DNA of 64,000 nucleotides from an uncultured Atopobiaceae bacterium (GCA_910579165.1 CAJTTF010000007.1:16564-80563), one strand, 5' to 3'. Positions 26,195-34,740 are shown, counted from the stretch's first letter. Notes: generated from the sequence alone by a model not told the origin. Numbers and translations are program-made.

Positions 26195-27028
26195 ATGGGA
26201 GTAAAAAGACTAAAACCCACGAGCCCAGGACGTCGCTTTGAGACTGTCTCGGATTTTGCCGAGATCACCACAACGACTCCCGAGAAGTCCCTTCTCGAGC
26301 CGCTCAGCAAAAAGGCCGGCCGCAACAATAATGGCCGCATCACCACGCGTCATCAGGGCGGTGGCCATAAGCGCAAGTATCGTCGTATTGACTTTAAGCG
26401 CCAAAAGGATGGCGTAAGCGCTAAGGTTGCCACCATTGAGTACGACCCCAATCGCTCCGCTCGCATTGCGCTTTTACATTATGCTGATGGAGCCAAGGCG
26501 TACATCCTTGCTCCTAAGGGCATTAAGGTTGGCGATACGATTGAATCAGGTCCTGAGGCAGATATTAAGCCAGGCAACGCTCTTCCTTTGGCCAATATTC
26601 CCGTTGGTACTGTTATCCATGCTATTGAGTTTCAGCCCGGCAAAGGTGCTGCTATCGCGCGCTCTGCTGGCGCTTCTGTGCAGCTCATGGGTAAAGAAGG
26701 AGACTATGCCGTGCTGCGCATGCCCTCCTCCGAGATGCGCCGTGTTCTTATTACCTGCCGTGCCACTATTGGCGAAGTAGGCAACGCAGATCACGCCAAC
26801 ATTCGCATTGGTAAAGCCGGTCGTAACCGCTGGCGTGGCATTCGCCCCACCGTCCGTGGTACCGTTATGAACCCCGTCGATCACCCCCACGGTGGTGGCG
26901 AAGGTAAGAACCACACCTCTGGTCGTCCTTCCGTCTCTCCATGGGGTAAGCCTTCCAAGGGTGCTAAGACACGCAATCCTAAGAAGGGTTCAAATCGTCT
27001 CATTATTCGTCGCCGTAAGACGAAGTAG
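26195..27028 (+). CDS. rplB: 50S ribosomal protein L2
   Basis: 277 residues. Needed for subunit joining and peptidyl transfer. Shows GRNNNGRITTRHQGGGHKRK near the start and the conserved VRGTVMNPVDHPHGGGEGK with the key His near the end. 71 bp after rplW; ATG preceded by AAAGGAATGCT. Confidence 0.96.
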   Translation: MGVKRLKPTSPGRRFETVSDFAEITTTTPEKSLLEPLSKKAGRNNNGRITTRHQGGGHKRKYRRIDFKRQKDGVSAKVATIEYDPNRSARIALLHYADGAKAYILAPKGIKVGDTIESGPEADIKPGNALPLANIPVGTVIHAIEFQPGKGAAIARSAGASVQLMGKEGDYAVLRMPSSEMRRVLITCRATIGEVGNADHANIRIGKAGRNRWRGIRPTVRGTVMNPVDHPHGGGEGKNHTSGRPSVSPWGKPSKGAKTRNPKKGSNRLIIRRRKTK

Positions 27029-27058
27029 ATAAGAGTTTAAGAGCAGGAGTTTATATTT

Positions 27059-27319
27059 ATGAGCAGAAGCCTCAAAAAAGGACCGTATGTGCAGACGCGT
27101 CTTCTTGAGCGCATTGTCGCGCAAAACGAAGCGGGCACAAAGCAAGTTCTTAAAACCTGGTCGCGCGCAAGCACCATTTTCCCCGAGATGGTAGGTCATA
27201 CCATTGCGGTGCATGATGGGCGCAAGCACGTTCCTGTTTATATAACTGAGTCCATGGTTGGTCACAAGCTTGGAGAGTTCGCTCCAACACGCACCTTCCG
27301 TGGCCACAAGAAGGATTAA
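27059..27319 (+). CDS. rpsS: 30S ribosomal protein S19
   Basis: 86 residues. Small-subunit head protein contacting S13 and the A-site finger. Starts MSRSLKKGPYVQTRLLERI and contains TWSRASTIFPEMVGHTIAVH and HKLGEFAPTRTFRGH. Normal length. Confidence 0.96.
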   Translation: MSRSLKKGPYVQTRLLERIVAQNEAGTKQVLKTWSRASTIFPEMVGHTIAVHDGRKHVPVYITESMVGHKLGEFAPTRTFRGHKKD

Positions 27320-27330
27320 GGAGGGAAGAG

Positions 27331-28071
27331 ATGCCAGACAAAAACGGTACAAGTGCATCCGAGTCAACTAAAGAGCAATTGACTCAGGATACTGCTGTGG
27401 ATTCCAAGGCTTCCGCACCTTCTGCACAAGCGGCTATCAAGTCTGCCGATAAGGCGGCTTCAAACATGCCTGCTGATAAGACATCTACTGCTGACAAGCA
27501 AGATGCACCTGCTAGCAAGAAACCTGCAGCTCCAACCAAGAAAGCTGCAGATAAAAAGCCTGCTGCCGAGAAGCCTAACGCTTCCAAAAGTGCTTCAGGT
27601 GCAAAATCACAGACCAAAAAGCCTACTAAGACTGCTAATACGCCGGATGCAAAGAGAGCCGGAAAAGCAGCGGCTTCTGCAAAGGCAAAGCAGTCTAAGA
27701 AGGCTGCAGAAGGAGCCAATGGTATCAACCAGGGAGTTCGTGCAACCGCTAAATATGTGCGCGTTGCTCCCCGCAAAGCACGTCTCGTGATTGACCTTAT
27801 CCGCAACAAGCCTGTCGAACAAGCCACGCAGGTCCTTCAGTTTTCTCAAAGAGCTGTAGCTGTGGATGTTGAAAAGGTACTTCGTTCAGCTTGCGCAAAT
27901 GCATTCCAGAATAAGGGCCTGCGCACCGAGGACTTAATCGTCTCTCAAGCCTATGTCGACGAGGGCCCCACGCTCAAGCGCATTCGCCCTCGTGCAAAGG
28001 GATCCGCTTCAAGAATCAATAAAAGAACGAGCCATATTACGGTTGTCGTAGCTCCAAGAAAGGAGGCGTAG
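27331..28071 (+). CDS. rplV: 50S ribosomal protein L22 with a long N-terminal extension
   Basis: 246 residues, about twice the usual 110-115. The L22 core, which lines the exit tunnel, occupies the last 113 residues (RATAKYVRVAPRKARLVIDL through the tunnel beta-hairpin TLKRIRPRAKGSASRINKR). The first ~133 residues are Ala/Lys/Ser/Pro low complexity, rich in AADKKPAAEK-like runs and strongly basic. ATG 27331 has AAGGAGGGAAGAG upstream and sits 11 bp after rpsS. No good internal start with a Shine-Dalgarno stands at the core boundary, so the extension is probably translated. Confidence 0.93.
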   Translation: MPDKNGTSASESTKEQLTQDTAVDSKASAPSAQAAIKSADKAASNMPADKTSTADKQDAPASKKPAAPTKKAADKKPAAEKPNASKSASGAKSQTKKPTKTANTPDAKRAGKAAASAKAKQSKKAAEGANGINQGVRATAKYVRVAPRKARLVIDLIRNKPVEQATQVLQFSQRAVAVDVEKVLRSACANAFQNKGLRTEDLIVSQAYVDEGPTLKRIRPRAKGSASRINKRTSHITVVVAPRKEA

Positions 28072-28078
28072 AAAGCAC

Positions 28079-28789
28079 ATGGGTCACAAAGTATCTCCTA
28101 CAGGATTTCGTCTTGGCGTGACTGAAAACTGGCGTAGCCGCTGGTTTTCCGAGAAAGACTACGCCACAAACGTTGGTAACGATATTGCCATCCGAAAGTT
28201 TTTAACCAAACGCCTCAAAGGTGCGTCGCTGTCTCGTGTAGACATTGAGCGCGCGGGGTCTAAAGTGAAAGTTGTTATTTACACGGCGCGTCCTGGTATT
28301 GTTATCGGCAAAAAAGGTGCCGATATCGACACACTTCGCTCACAGCTCGAGAAGATCGCGGGCGTTTCCAAGGGCGATGTTGACATTGATGTCATCGAAG
28401 TTAAGCGCCCTGAGCTCGATGCTGCACTCGTTGCTCAATCCATTGCTGAGCAACTTGAAGCTCGTGTTGCCTTCCGTCGTGCCGTGAGAAAAGCGGTGCA
28501 ATCTGCTCAACAGGCAGGCGCACAAGGCATTCGTATTCAATGCTCCGGTCGTCTAGGCGGCGCAGAAATGAGTCGTCGCGAATGGAGCCGTGAGGGACGC
28601 GTTCCTCTGCAAACACTTCGCGCTAAGATCGATTACGCCCAGGCTACCGCTCACACCATCATGGGTTCTTGCGGTGTTTCTACCTGGATTTACCTTGGTG
28701 AAGTGATGCCTGGACAACAGGCTCCCAATCCTGCTCTTGAGACCCCCAGCAGATCGAACCGTCCTCGTCGTCAAGAGAGGAGAGACTAG
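28079..28789 (+). CDS. rpsC: 30S ribosomal protein S3
   Basis: 236 residues. Part of the mRNA entry channel. Starts MGHKVSPTGFRLGVTENWRS; KH domain with GIVIGKKGADIDTLRSQLEK; C-terminal domain with GAEMSRREWSREGRVPLQTL. Overlaps the rplP GTG by one base. Seven bases after rplV, with GGAGGCG within the rplV end as ribosome-binding site. Confidence 0.96.
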   Translation: MGHKVSPTGFRLGVTENWRSRWFSEKDYATNVGNDIAIRKFLTKRLKGASLSRVDIERAGSKVKVVIYTARPGIVIGKKGADIDTLRSQLEKIAGVSKGDVDIDVIEVKRPELDAALVAQSIAEQLEARVAFRRAVRKAVQSAQQAGAQGIRIQCSGRLGGAEMSRREWSREGRVPLQTLRAKIDYAQATAHTIMGSCGVSTWIYLGEVMPGQQAPNPALETPSRSNRPRRQERRD

Positions 28790-29346
28790 TGCTAGCTCCT
28801 AAACGCATTCCGCACAGAAAAGTGCAGCGCGGCTCTATGAAGGGTCAGGCCAAAGGAGGCACAACGCTCAACTTTGGCACCTATGGCATTCGTGCCGAGC
28901 AACGTCATTGGATTACCAACCGCCAGATCGAAGCCGCTCGTATCGCCATGACGCGTGCAATGAAACGTGGCGGTAAAGTCTGGATTACTATTTTCCCAGA
29001 TAAGCCAATCACCAAGAAGCCAGCTGAAACTCGTATGGGTAAGGGTAAAGGTAACCCCGAAGAGTGGGTAGCCGTTGTTAAACCCGGTCGCATCATGTTT
29101 GAGATTGATGGCGTCGATGATGAAGTAGCGCGCGAAGCTTTGCGTCTTGCGCAGCACAAACTTCCCATCAAAACCAAGATTGTTGTTCGCGACGCAGCTG
29201 ACGTTAAACAGGGCACCGCTGGGACCAGTGTTAAAACAGCTGAAGAGAAACCCGAAGCGGCTCAGGTAAAACCGGAACCTGCTGAGGTTAAGCAAGAGAC
29301 TACTGATGTTACTTCAGAAGTTGCAGAAGTAGGGGAGGCGCAATAA
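28789..29346 (+). CDS. rplP: 50S ribosomal protein L16 with acidic C-terminal tail
   Basis: 185 residues versus the usual ~138. Core organises the A-site region (KRIPHRKVQRGSMKGQAKGG, RGGKVWITIFPDKPITKKPA, GKGKGNPEEWVAVVKPGR). The last ~45 residues are an added Glu/Val/Ala/Pro tail with VKPEP.EVKQE-like repetition. GTG start shares one base with the rpsC stop; the TAA overlaps the rpmC ATG. Confidence 0.94.
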   Translation: MLAPKRIPHRKVQRGSMKGQAKGGTTLNFGTYGIRAEQRHWITNRQIEAARIAMTRAMKRGGKVWITIFPDKPITKKPAETRMGKGKGNPEEWVAVVKPGRIMFEIDGVDDEVAREALRLAQHKLPIKTKIVVRDAADVKQGTAGTSVKTAEEKPEAAQVKPEPAEVKQETTDVTSEVAEVGEAQ

Positions 29347-29714
29347 TGAAAGCTAAGGATATACACGCCCTCTCGGATAAAGAGCTCGAGAAACAATTAA
29401 AGGACGGGCGCGCTGAACTTTTTAATCTCCGCTTCCAGATGGCAACGAGTCAACTGGATAACACGGCTCGCGTTTGCACGGTAAAGCGCGATATTGCTCG
29501 CGTCCAAACAGAAATGCGGCTTCGTGAGCTTGCCAATTCTAAGCAGACCAAAAAGTCCGCTAAAAAACCAGAGCAGCCTAAGGTTGCCGCTGCGGTGAAA
29601 GGGGCAGATAAGCCTGCATCCGCAAAGACCAAAGAGGAAACCGCGGAGCCCGAGACTAAAAACGCAGAGGTAGCAAATGCTAAATCTGATAGCAAGAAAG
29701 TTGCAGGTGCATAA
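29346..29714 (+). CDS. rpmC: 50S ribosomal protein L29 with C-terminal tail
   Basis: 122 residues, nearly double the usual 60-70. Core is residues 1-62 (MKAKDIHALSDKELEKQLKD, ELFNLRFQMATSQLDNTARV, and ARVQTEMRLREL). The remaining ~60 residues are Lys/Ala/Glu low complexity. L29 lies beside the tunnel exit near L23, so the tail could reach nascent-chain factors; this is inference. Confidence 0.93.
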   Translation: MKAKDIHALSDKELEKQLKDGRAELFNLRFQMATSQLDNTARVCTVKRDIARVQTEMRLRELANSKQTKKSAKKPEQPKVAAAVKGADKPASAKTKEETAEPETKNAEVANAKSDSKKVAGA

Positions 29715-29716
29715 AG

Positions 29717-29983
29717 ATGGCACAAGAGACTACACGCAATGCACGCAAGGTTCGTACCGGTGAGGTAACATCTCTTTCCGGTGATAAGTCAATTACTATT
29801 ACCATTACCGACCGTAAGCCTCATCCCAAGTACGGCAAGATGATGACTATTTCCAAGAAGCTTCACGTGCACGATGAAAATAACGAGGCAGGTCTTGGTG
29901 ATCGCGTACGTGTTATGGAAACACGCCCACTTTCTCGCACCAAACGCTGGCGTCTTGTGAAGATTGTCGAGAAGGCAAAGTAA
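29717..29983 (+). CDS. rpsQ: 30S ribosomal protein S17
   Basis: 88 residues. Early-binding 16S rRNA protein. Shows KVRTGEVTSLSGDKSITITI, HPKYGKMMTISKKLHVHDE and GDRVRVMETRPLSRTKRWRL. Two bases after rpmC. Confidence 0.95.
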   Translation: MAQETTRNARKVRTGEVTSLSGDKSITITITDRKPHPKYGKMMTISKKLHVHDENNEAGLGDRVRVMETRPLSRTKRWRLVKIVEKAK

Positions 29984-30045
29984 GCGCTTAACGTAGGGAA
30001 ACCGCGGCAAAGCCATAATCTTTGTTCGTCTTAGTAGGAGATAAC

Positions 30046-30414
30046 ATGATTCAACAACAAACAATGCTCAACGTGGCTGACAACTCAGGTGCCAAATCGG
30101 TACGCTGTATTAAGGTGCTTGGCGGTTCCAAGCGCCGCTATGCAGGCGTTGGCGATGTTTTTACCGCTGCAGTTCAGGAGGCAACCCCTGGTGGTGCGGT
30201 CAAGAAGGGTGAAGTTGTGAAGTGCGTCGTTGTGCGTACGGTCAAGGAGAATCGTCGTCCGGATGGCTCCTACATTCGCTTTGATGAAAACGCCTGCGTT
30301 ATTATCGATAAGGACAAAAATCCTATTGGTACGCGTATTTTTGGCCCCGTAGCACGTGAGTTGCGTGATAAAAAGTATATGAAAATCGTCTCTCTTGCAC
30401 CAGAAACGCTTTAA
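30046..30414 (+). CDS. rplN: 50S ribosomal protein L14
   Basis: 122 residues. Binds 23S rRNA at the subunit interface. Family start MIQQQTMLNVADNSGAKSVR with TAGGAGATAAC upstream fixes ATG 30046. Ends in IFGPVARELRDKKYMKIVSL. 62 bp after rpsQ. Confidence 0.95.
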   Translation: MIQQQTMLNVADNSGAKSVRCIKVLGGSKRRYAGVGDVFTAAVQEATPGGAVKKGEVVKCVVVRTVKENRRPDGSYIRFDENACVIIDKDKNPIGTRIFGPVARELRDKKYMKIVSLAPETL

Positions 30415-30463
30415 TGCCTGTGGCGTGAGCATTTGAGTGCAAGAAGACCCAAGGAGTTATAGC

Positions 30464-30778
30464 ATGCAGAAAATGAATATCAAAACTGGCGATACCGTGA
30501 AGGTGCTCTCCGGTAAAGATAAGGGCGTTACGGCAAAAGTTTTACGTGCCCTTCCTAACAGCCGAAAGGTTGTGGTAGAGGGTGTTGCTATCGTTAAGAA
30601 AGCGCTGCATCCCACGCAAGGCAATCAGCAGGGCGGCATCGCCCAACAAGAGTCGGCTATTGACGTTTCCAATGTGGAAGTCATCTGTCCCCATTGTCAA
30701 AAACCAACGCGCGTGGGTCATAAAGAAGAAGATGGACACAAGGTTCGCGTCTGCAAGAAATGCGGCAAGGCCTTCTAG
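30464..30778 (+). CDS. rplX: 50S ribosomal protein L24, zinc-ribbon form
   Basis: 104 residues. Assembly initiator. KOW motif in TGDTVKVLSGKDKGVTAKVL. The C-terminus carries two CxxC pairs (CPHCQKPTRVG...CKKCGKAF), a zinc-ribbon variant. ATG 30464 follows CAAGGAGTTATAGC. Confidence 0.93.
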   Translation: MQKMNIKTGDTVKVLSGKDKGVTAKVLRALPNSRKVVVEGVAIVKKALHPTQGNQQGGIAQQESAIDVSNVEVICPHCQKPTRVGHKEEDGHKVRVCKKCGKAF

Positions 30779-30852
30779 GTTCACTGATCCAATATTAAGG
30801 TTCAACGACAGATTTTAGCTACGCCAAGAAGAGTAAGTAATAAGGAGAACTA

Positions 30853-31410
30853 ATGGCAAAAGCTCAACACACTCCTCGCTTAAAGACTAAATACCAAGAG
30901 GAAATTCGTCCTGCTTTGCAAGAGAAGTTTGGCTATAAGAACCCTATGCAGATTCCCAAAATTGAGAAGATTGTTGTCAATATGGGAGTAGGAGAGGCCG
31001 CTTCTGATTCTAAGGCAATTGAAGGTGCTGTGGCTGATCTTCGTACTATCACCGGTCAGCAGCCCGCCATCTGTAAAGCAAAGAAGTCTATCGCAACATT
31101 TCACTTGCGCCAGGGCATGCCCATTGGTGCCAAGGTTACGCTTCGCCAAGATCGCATGTATGATTTTCTCGATCGTCTTATTAGTGCTGCTATTCCGCGT
31201 ATTCGCGATTTTCGCGGTATGAGTTCCAAATCTTTCGACGGTCAAGGAAACTACTCCATGGGTGTTACCGAGCAAGTCATCTTCCCAGAAATTGATTTTG
31301 ACTCGATGGATCACGTACGCGGTATGGACATTACTATTGTGACTACCGCCAATACTAATGAGGAAGCAAAAGAGCTCTTAAGCGCTTTTAATTTCCCGTT
31401 CCAAAACTAA
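30853..31410 (+). CDS. rplE: 50S ribosomal protein L5
   Basis: 185 residues. Binds 5S rRNA in the central protuberance. Shows KIEKIVVNMGVGEA, RQGMPIGAKVTLR, IPRIRDFRGMSSKSFDGQGN and TIVTTANTNEEAKELL. TAAGGAGAACTA upstream. Confidence 0.95.
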   Translation: MAKAQHTPRLKTKYQEEIRPALQEKFGYKNPMQIPKIEKIVVNMGVGEAASDSKAIEGAVADLRTITGQQPAICKAKKSIATFHLRQGMPIGAKVTLRQDRMYDFLDRLISAAIPRIRDFRGMSSKSFDGQGNYSMGVTEQVIFPEIDFDSMDHVRGMDITIVTTANTNEEAKELLSAFNFPFQN

Positions 31411-31540
31411 TGGCGAGAGCTATATAGGAAAGTCATATAAGAACCAGGCTCAAGACTACTTAGAGATTGACGAGCAACAGGTTGTAAACGGACTAAACAC
31501 TGCAGTAAGAGATTACCCATCTTTTAAAAAAGGAGCATTT

Positions 31541-31726
31541 GTGGCAAAGACTTCAATGAAAGTAAAAGCAGAGAGAAAACCAAAGTTTTCTACACGCTTA
31601 GTAAGGCGTTGCCAGCGCTGTGGACGCCCACATTCCGTCTATCGTAAGTTTGGACTTTGTCGTGTTTGCCTGCGCGAGCTTGCAAACCGTGGAGAACTTC
31701 CTGGTGTGCATAAATCAAGCTGGTAG
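31541..31726 (+). CDS. rpsN: 30S ribosomal protein S14, type Z (zinc)
   Basis: 61 residues. Short zinc form with CQRCGRPHSVYRKFGLCRVC (two CxxC pairs), ending LANRGELPGVHKSSW. GTG start after AAAAAAGGAGCATTT. The 130-bp gap before it holds no gene that I can see. Confidence 0.95.
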   Translation: MAKTSMKVKAERKPKFSTRLVRRCQRCGRPHSVYRKFGLCRVCLRELANRGELPGVHKSSW

Positions 31727-31825
31727 ATTTGATAGAATAGCCAAGCAATACGGGATGCTTAGGCACTTAGGCACGGCCTTAAAGTGAACCGAGCGTTCCA
31801 CGTTTAAGAGTTAAGGAGAACCTGC

Positions 31826-32224
31826 ATGAATGTAACCGATCCTGTATCAGACATGCTTACGCGCATTAGAAATGCTAATGCGGCCGGAAAAGCTGAGGTA
31901 AGCATGCCTTCCACTAAAGTCCTTGCAGAAATCGCTCGCGTTCTTAAAGAAGAAGGCTACGTTTCTGATTTTGTCATTGAGAACACCGTTCCACAAAAGA
32001 CACTCACCATTACGTTGAAATATGGCGAAAAGAAGACGCGCACCATCAAGGGTATCAAGCGTATCTCTAAGCCCGGTCTTCGTAAATATGCTTCAGCCAA
32101 AACACTCCCACGCGTTTTGGGAGGCTTGGGCTGCGCCGTTGTTTCAACCTCGCGCGGGATGATGTGTGACCGCGATGCTCGCGAGCTTGGTATTGGCGGC
32201 GAAGTGTTGGCGTTTGTTTGGTAG
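31826..32224 (+). CDS. rpsH: 30S ribosomal protein S8
   Basis: 132 residues. Central 16S binder and, in E. coli, spc-operon repressor. Starts MNVTDPVSDMLTRIRNANAA and ends STSRGMMCDRDARELGIGGE-type. TTAAGGAGAACCTGC upstream. A small duplication TTAGGCAC occurs in the gap before it (about 31759-31774). Confidence 0.95.
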   Translation: MNVTDPVSDMLTRIRNANAAGKAEVSMPSTKVLAEIARVLKEEGYVSDFVIENTVPQKTLTITLKYGEKKTRTIKGIKRISKPGLRKYASAKTLPRVLGGLGCAVVSTSRGMMCDRDARELGIGGEVLAFVW

Positions 32225-32237
32225 AAGGGAGCAACCT

Positions 32238-32774
32238 ATGTCAAGAATTGGAAAATTACCGGTTGCTATTCCTGAGGGCGTAACCGTCACCATTGAAGAT
32301 CAAACCGTTACCGTAAAGGGCTCAAAGGGCGAGCTTAAACGCACTTTTTCGCCCCTTGTTTCCATAAAGAACGAGAATGGAGAAATCCACGTCATTCGTA
32401 CTAACGAAGACCAGGACTCCAATGCCCAACAGGGGCTTACGCGTACGCTCATTGCCAATATGGTAGAAGGCGTTTCGCAGGGCTTCTCGAAAAACCTTGA
32501 GCTCGAAGGCGTTGGATATCGTGCCGCTTTAAAGGGCCGCGACCTTGATCTCTCTTTAGGCTATTCGCATCCCGTTGTTATGACTCCGCCTGAGGGCATT
32601 ACCTTTGAAGTTCCCGATAATACCCACATTACTGTACGGGGAATCTCTAAGGAACTCGTGGGTCAAATTTCCGCTGAGATTCGTGCAAAGCGCCCTCCAG
32701 AGCCCTACAAGGGAAAAGGTATCCACTACGAGGGTGAACGTATTCGTCGCAAACTTGGCAAGGCGGCCAAGTAA
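32238..32774 (+). CDS. rplF: 50S ribosomal protein L6
   Basis: 178 residues. Sits near the factor-binding site. Starts MSRIGKLPVAIPEGVTVTIE and ends KPPEPYKGKGI-type (RPPEPYKGKGIHYEGERIRR). ATG 32238 has GAAGGGAGCAACCT upstream; the longer open frame upstream overlaps rpsH and is not used. Confidence 0.95.
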   Translation: MSRIGKLPVAIPEGVTVTIEDQTVTVKGSKGELKRTFSPLVSIKNENGEIHVIRTNEDQDSNAQQGLTRTLIANMVEGVSQGFSKNLELEGVGYRAALKGRDLDLSLGYSHPVVMTPPEGITFEVPDNTHITVRGISKELVGQISAEIRAKRPPEPYKGKGIHYEGERIRRKLGKAAK

Positions 32775-32826
32775 AAGTCCTGCACCCCGTTAGGTGTATG
32801 GCAGATATTAATAGGAGATTAGTTTC

Positions 32827-33195
32827 ATGGAGAAACAAAAGGCAAAGAGACTGGCACACGTGCGTCGTGCACGCCGTGCCAAGCAACACTTGCTGGGAGA
32901 TGCGACTCGTCCCCGCTTGTGTGTGACGCGCTCGAATGCACACATTTACGCGCAGATAATTGATGATACGAAGGCGGTCACGCTTTGTTCGGCATCCACA
33001 TTGGACGAAGAGTTTAAAAAGTCCAAAAAAGGTGCTTCCAACAAAGAAGGCGCAACGTATGTAGGCGAGTTAATTGCAAAACGCGCGCAAGAAAAAGGAA
33101 TTAAAGAAGTTACGTTTGATCGCAGTGGCCGTCTCTACCACGGCCGTGTTCAGGCGTTGGCAGAAGGCGCTCGCTCAGCGGGCCTGAAATTTTAG
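32827..33195 (+). CDS. rplR: 50S ribosomal protein L18
   Basis: 122 residues. 5S rRNA binder. RRARRAKQHLLGDATRPRLC, SNAHIYAQIIDD, and FDRSGRLYHGRVQALAEGAR. Followed 12 bp later by rpsE. Confidence 0.95.
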   Translation: MEKQKAKRLAHVRRARRAKQHLLGDATRPRLCVTRSNAHIYAQIIDDTKAVTLCSASTLDEEFKKSKKGASNKEGATYVGELIAKRAQEKGIKEVTFDRSGRLYHGRVQALAEGARSAGLKF

Positions 33196-33207
33196 GAGGG
33201 AAGAGCT

Positions 33208-33984
33208 ATGGCTCGTAGAAAACCCGTACGCGAAGGCTCTGATCTCCAAGAGCGTGTCGTATTCATTCATCGTGTATCCAAGGTTGTTAAGGGCGGTCGC
33301 CGTTTTTCGCTTGCTGCCCTCGTTGTTGTGGGCGATGGCAACGGCAAGGTTGGTCTAGGCTACGGAAAATCCGCTGAGGTTCCCGGCGCCATTTCAAAGG
33401 CCAAGGAAGCTGCTAAGAAGAATATGTTCCAGGTGCCTGTCACAAGCGACGGCTCCATTCCTCATCAAACCGTGGGTCACTACGGTGCTGGTCGTGTTCT
33501 TTTGCAACCAGCCGTTGAAGGTACCGGTGTTATTGCTGGTGGTCCTGTTCGTCCTCTCTTTGAGCTTGCGGGCATCAAGAACATTCTCAGCAAATCACTT
33601 GGCACCAATAACGCTATGAACGTTATTAAAGCGGCCGCTATTGGTCTTCAACAGCTTGAGAGTCCCAAGCAAACTGCGCATCGTCGTGGTATGAGCGTTG
33701 CTGATATGTTTGGCATTAAGCCATCGCATACAAAGGATCCTGCAAATACTGATAGTGCCCAGAAAGACGCAAAGAACCAGAAAAGCAAAGGTGCTAATAA
33801 GAAGGCACAGGGCGCTAAATCCACTGAAGGAACCACGGAGAAGAAGTCTGCGACAAAGAAACCAAGCACTTCAGCTGCGAAGAAGCCGGGCGTCAAGGCC
33901 AATTCTCGTTCAGTTGACGCCAAGTCAGCTGCGGCCAAAGCTGAAAAAGCTACTACTTCTCGTTCCAAGAAGGAGACCGAATAA
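33208..33984 (+). CDS. rpsE: 30S ribosomal protein S5 with basic C-terminal tail
   Basis: 258 residues versus the usual ~165. Core (residues 1-170) is part of the mRNA entry and accuracy centre: RVVFIHRVSKVVKGGRRFSL, GDGNGKVGLGYGKSAEVPGA, GAGRVLLQPAVEGTGVIAGG and KSLGTNNAMNVIKA. About 85 extra residues are Lys/Ala/Ser/Thr low complexity and very basic. Stop overlaps the rpmD ATG by one base. Confidence 0.94.
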   Translation: MARRKPVREGSDLQERVVFIHRVSKVVKGGRRFSLAALVVVGDGNGKVGLGYGKSAEVPGAISKAKEAAKKNMFQVPVTSDGSIPHQTVGHYGAGRVLLQPAVEGTGVIAGGPVRPLFELAGIKNILSKSLGTNNAMNVIKAAAIGLQQLESPKQTAHRRGMSVADMFGIKPSHTKDPANTDSAQKDAKNQKSKGANKKAQGAKSTEGTTEKKSATKKPSTSAAKKPGVKANSRSVDAKSAAAKAEKATTSRSKKETE

Positions 33985-34175
33985 TGGCTAAAAAAGTTAA
34001 GGTGACCCTGGTAAAGAGTCCCGTCTGCCAGGTCAAAGAAGATCAAACAAAAACTGCGCGTGCCCTTGGTCTCACCAAGATTGGCGACGAGCGCATACAT
34101 CCCAACAACGATTCAATCCAGGGAATGATTTTCAAAATTAAGCACCTGGTTCGCGTTGAGGACGTGAACGAATAA
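33984..34175 (+). CDS. rpmD: 50S ribosomal protein L30
   Basis: 63 residues. KVKVTLVKSPVCQVKEDQTK, ARALGLTKIGDERIHPNN and MIFKIKHLVRVEDV. Normal length. Confidence 0.94.
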   Translation: MAKKVKVTLVKSPVCQVKEDQTKTARALGLTKIGDERIHPNNDSIQGMIFKIKHLVRVEDVNE

Positions 34176-34176
34176 G

Positions 34177-34216
34177 CGCAGATGATAAACGCTTTTCGCA
34201 GATAGTAATCTATTTT
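34177..34216. repeat. 20-bp tandem duplication after rpmD
   Basis: 34177-34196 and 34197-34216 agree at 15 of 20 positions (CGCAGAT..TAA......TTTT). Starts one base after the rpmD stop codon. Confidence 0.55.
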
Positions 34217-34239
34217 GTGAAAGTTTACAAGGAGCAGCT

Positions 34240-34698
34240 ATGCAACTGAAAGATATTCAACCAGCAGCCAAATCTACGCATCCCAGAAAGCGTCTTGGTC
34301 GCGGTAACGCCTCAGGCACCGGCACAACAGCTGGGCGAGGCACCAAAGGACAGCTTTCCCGTTCCGGAGGCGGTAAGGGTGATGCTTTTGAAGGTGGACA
34401 GAATCCTCTACACATGCGTCTTCCTAAGCTGCCTGGCTTTAAGAACATTAACCGCAAAGCATATCTACCGGTCAATGTTGATCGCTTGCAAGAGGTTTTC
34501 TCGGCAGGCGACACCGTCAACGGCGAATCGCTCAAGGAAAAAGGCGTTACCAAATATGTAACAACACCCGTTAAAATCCTGGGAGAAGGTGAACTCAACA
34601 AGAAGCTCACCGTTGTTGTCGAGAAGGTCTCAAAGTCCGCAAAAGCTAAAATTGAGGCCGCTGGCGGCACTGTTGAGGAAACAGGCAACGTCAAATAG
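34240..34698 (+). CDS. rplO: 50S ribosomal protein L15
   Basis: 152 residues. Late-assembly large-subunit protein. KRLGRGNASGTGTTAGRGTK, LSRSGGGKGDAFEGGQNPLH and RLPKLPGFKN. ACAAGGAGCAGCT upstream. A 9-bp unit AGAGTAAGA is present twice (34697-34714) starting in its stop codon. Confidence 0.95.
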   Translation: MQLKDIQPAAKSTHPRKRLGRGNASGTGTTAGRGTKGQLSRSGGGKGDAFEGGQNPLHMRLPKLPGFKNINRKAYLPVNVDRLQEVFSAGDTVNGESLKEKGVTKYVTTPVKILGEGELNKKLTVVVEKVSKSAKAKIEAAGGTVEETGNVK

Positions 34699-34725
34699 AG
34701 TAAGAAGAGTAAGAACACCGCGAAG

Positions 34726-34740
34726 AGAGAGGGCCTCTCT
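34726..34740 (+). promoter_or_regulatory. Palindrome over the secY ribosome-binding region
   Basis: AGAGAGGGCCTCTCT, arms of 7 around one central G, ending on the first base of the secY TTG start codon. The left arm is the only Shine-Dalgarno-like stretch, so pairing would hide it. Confidence 0.5.
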
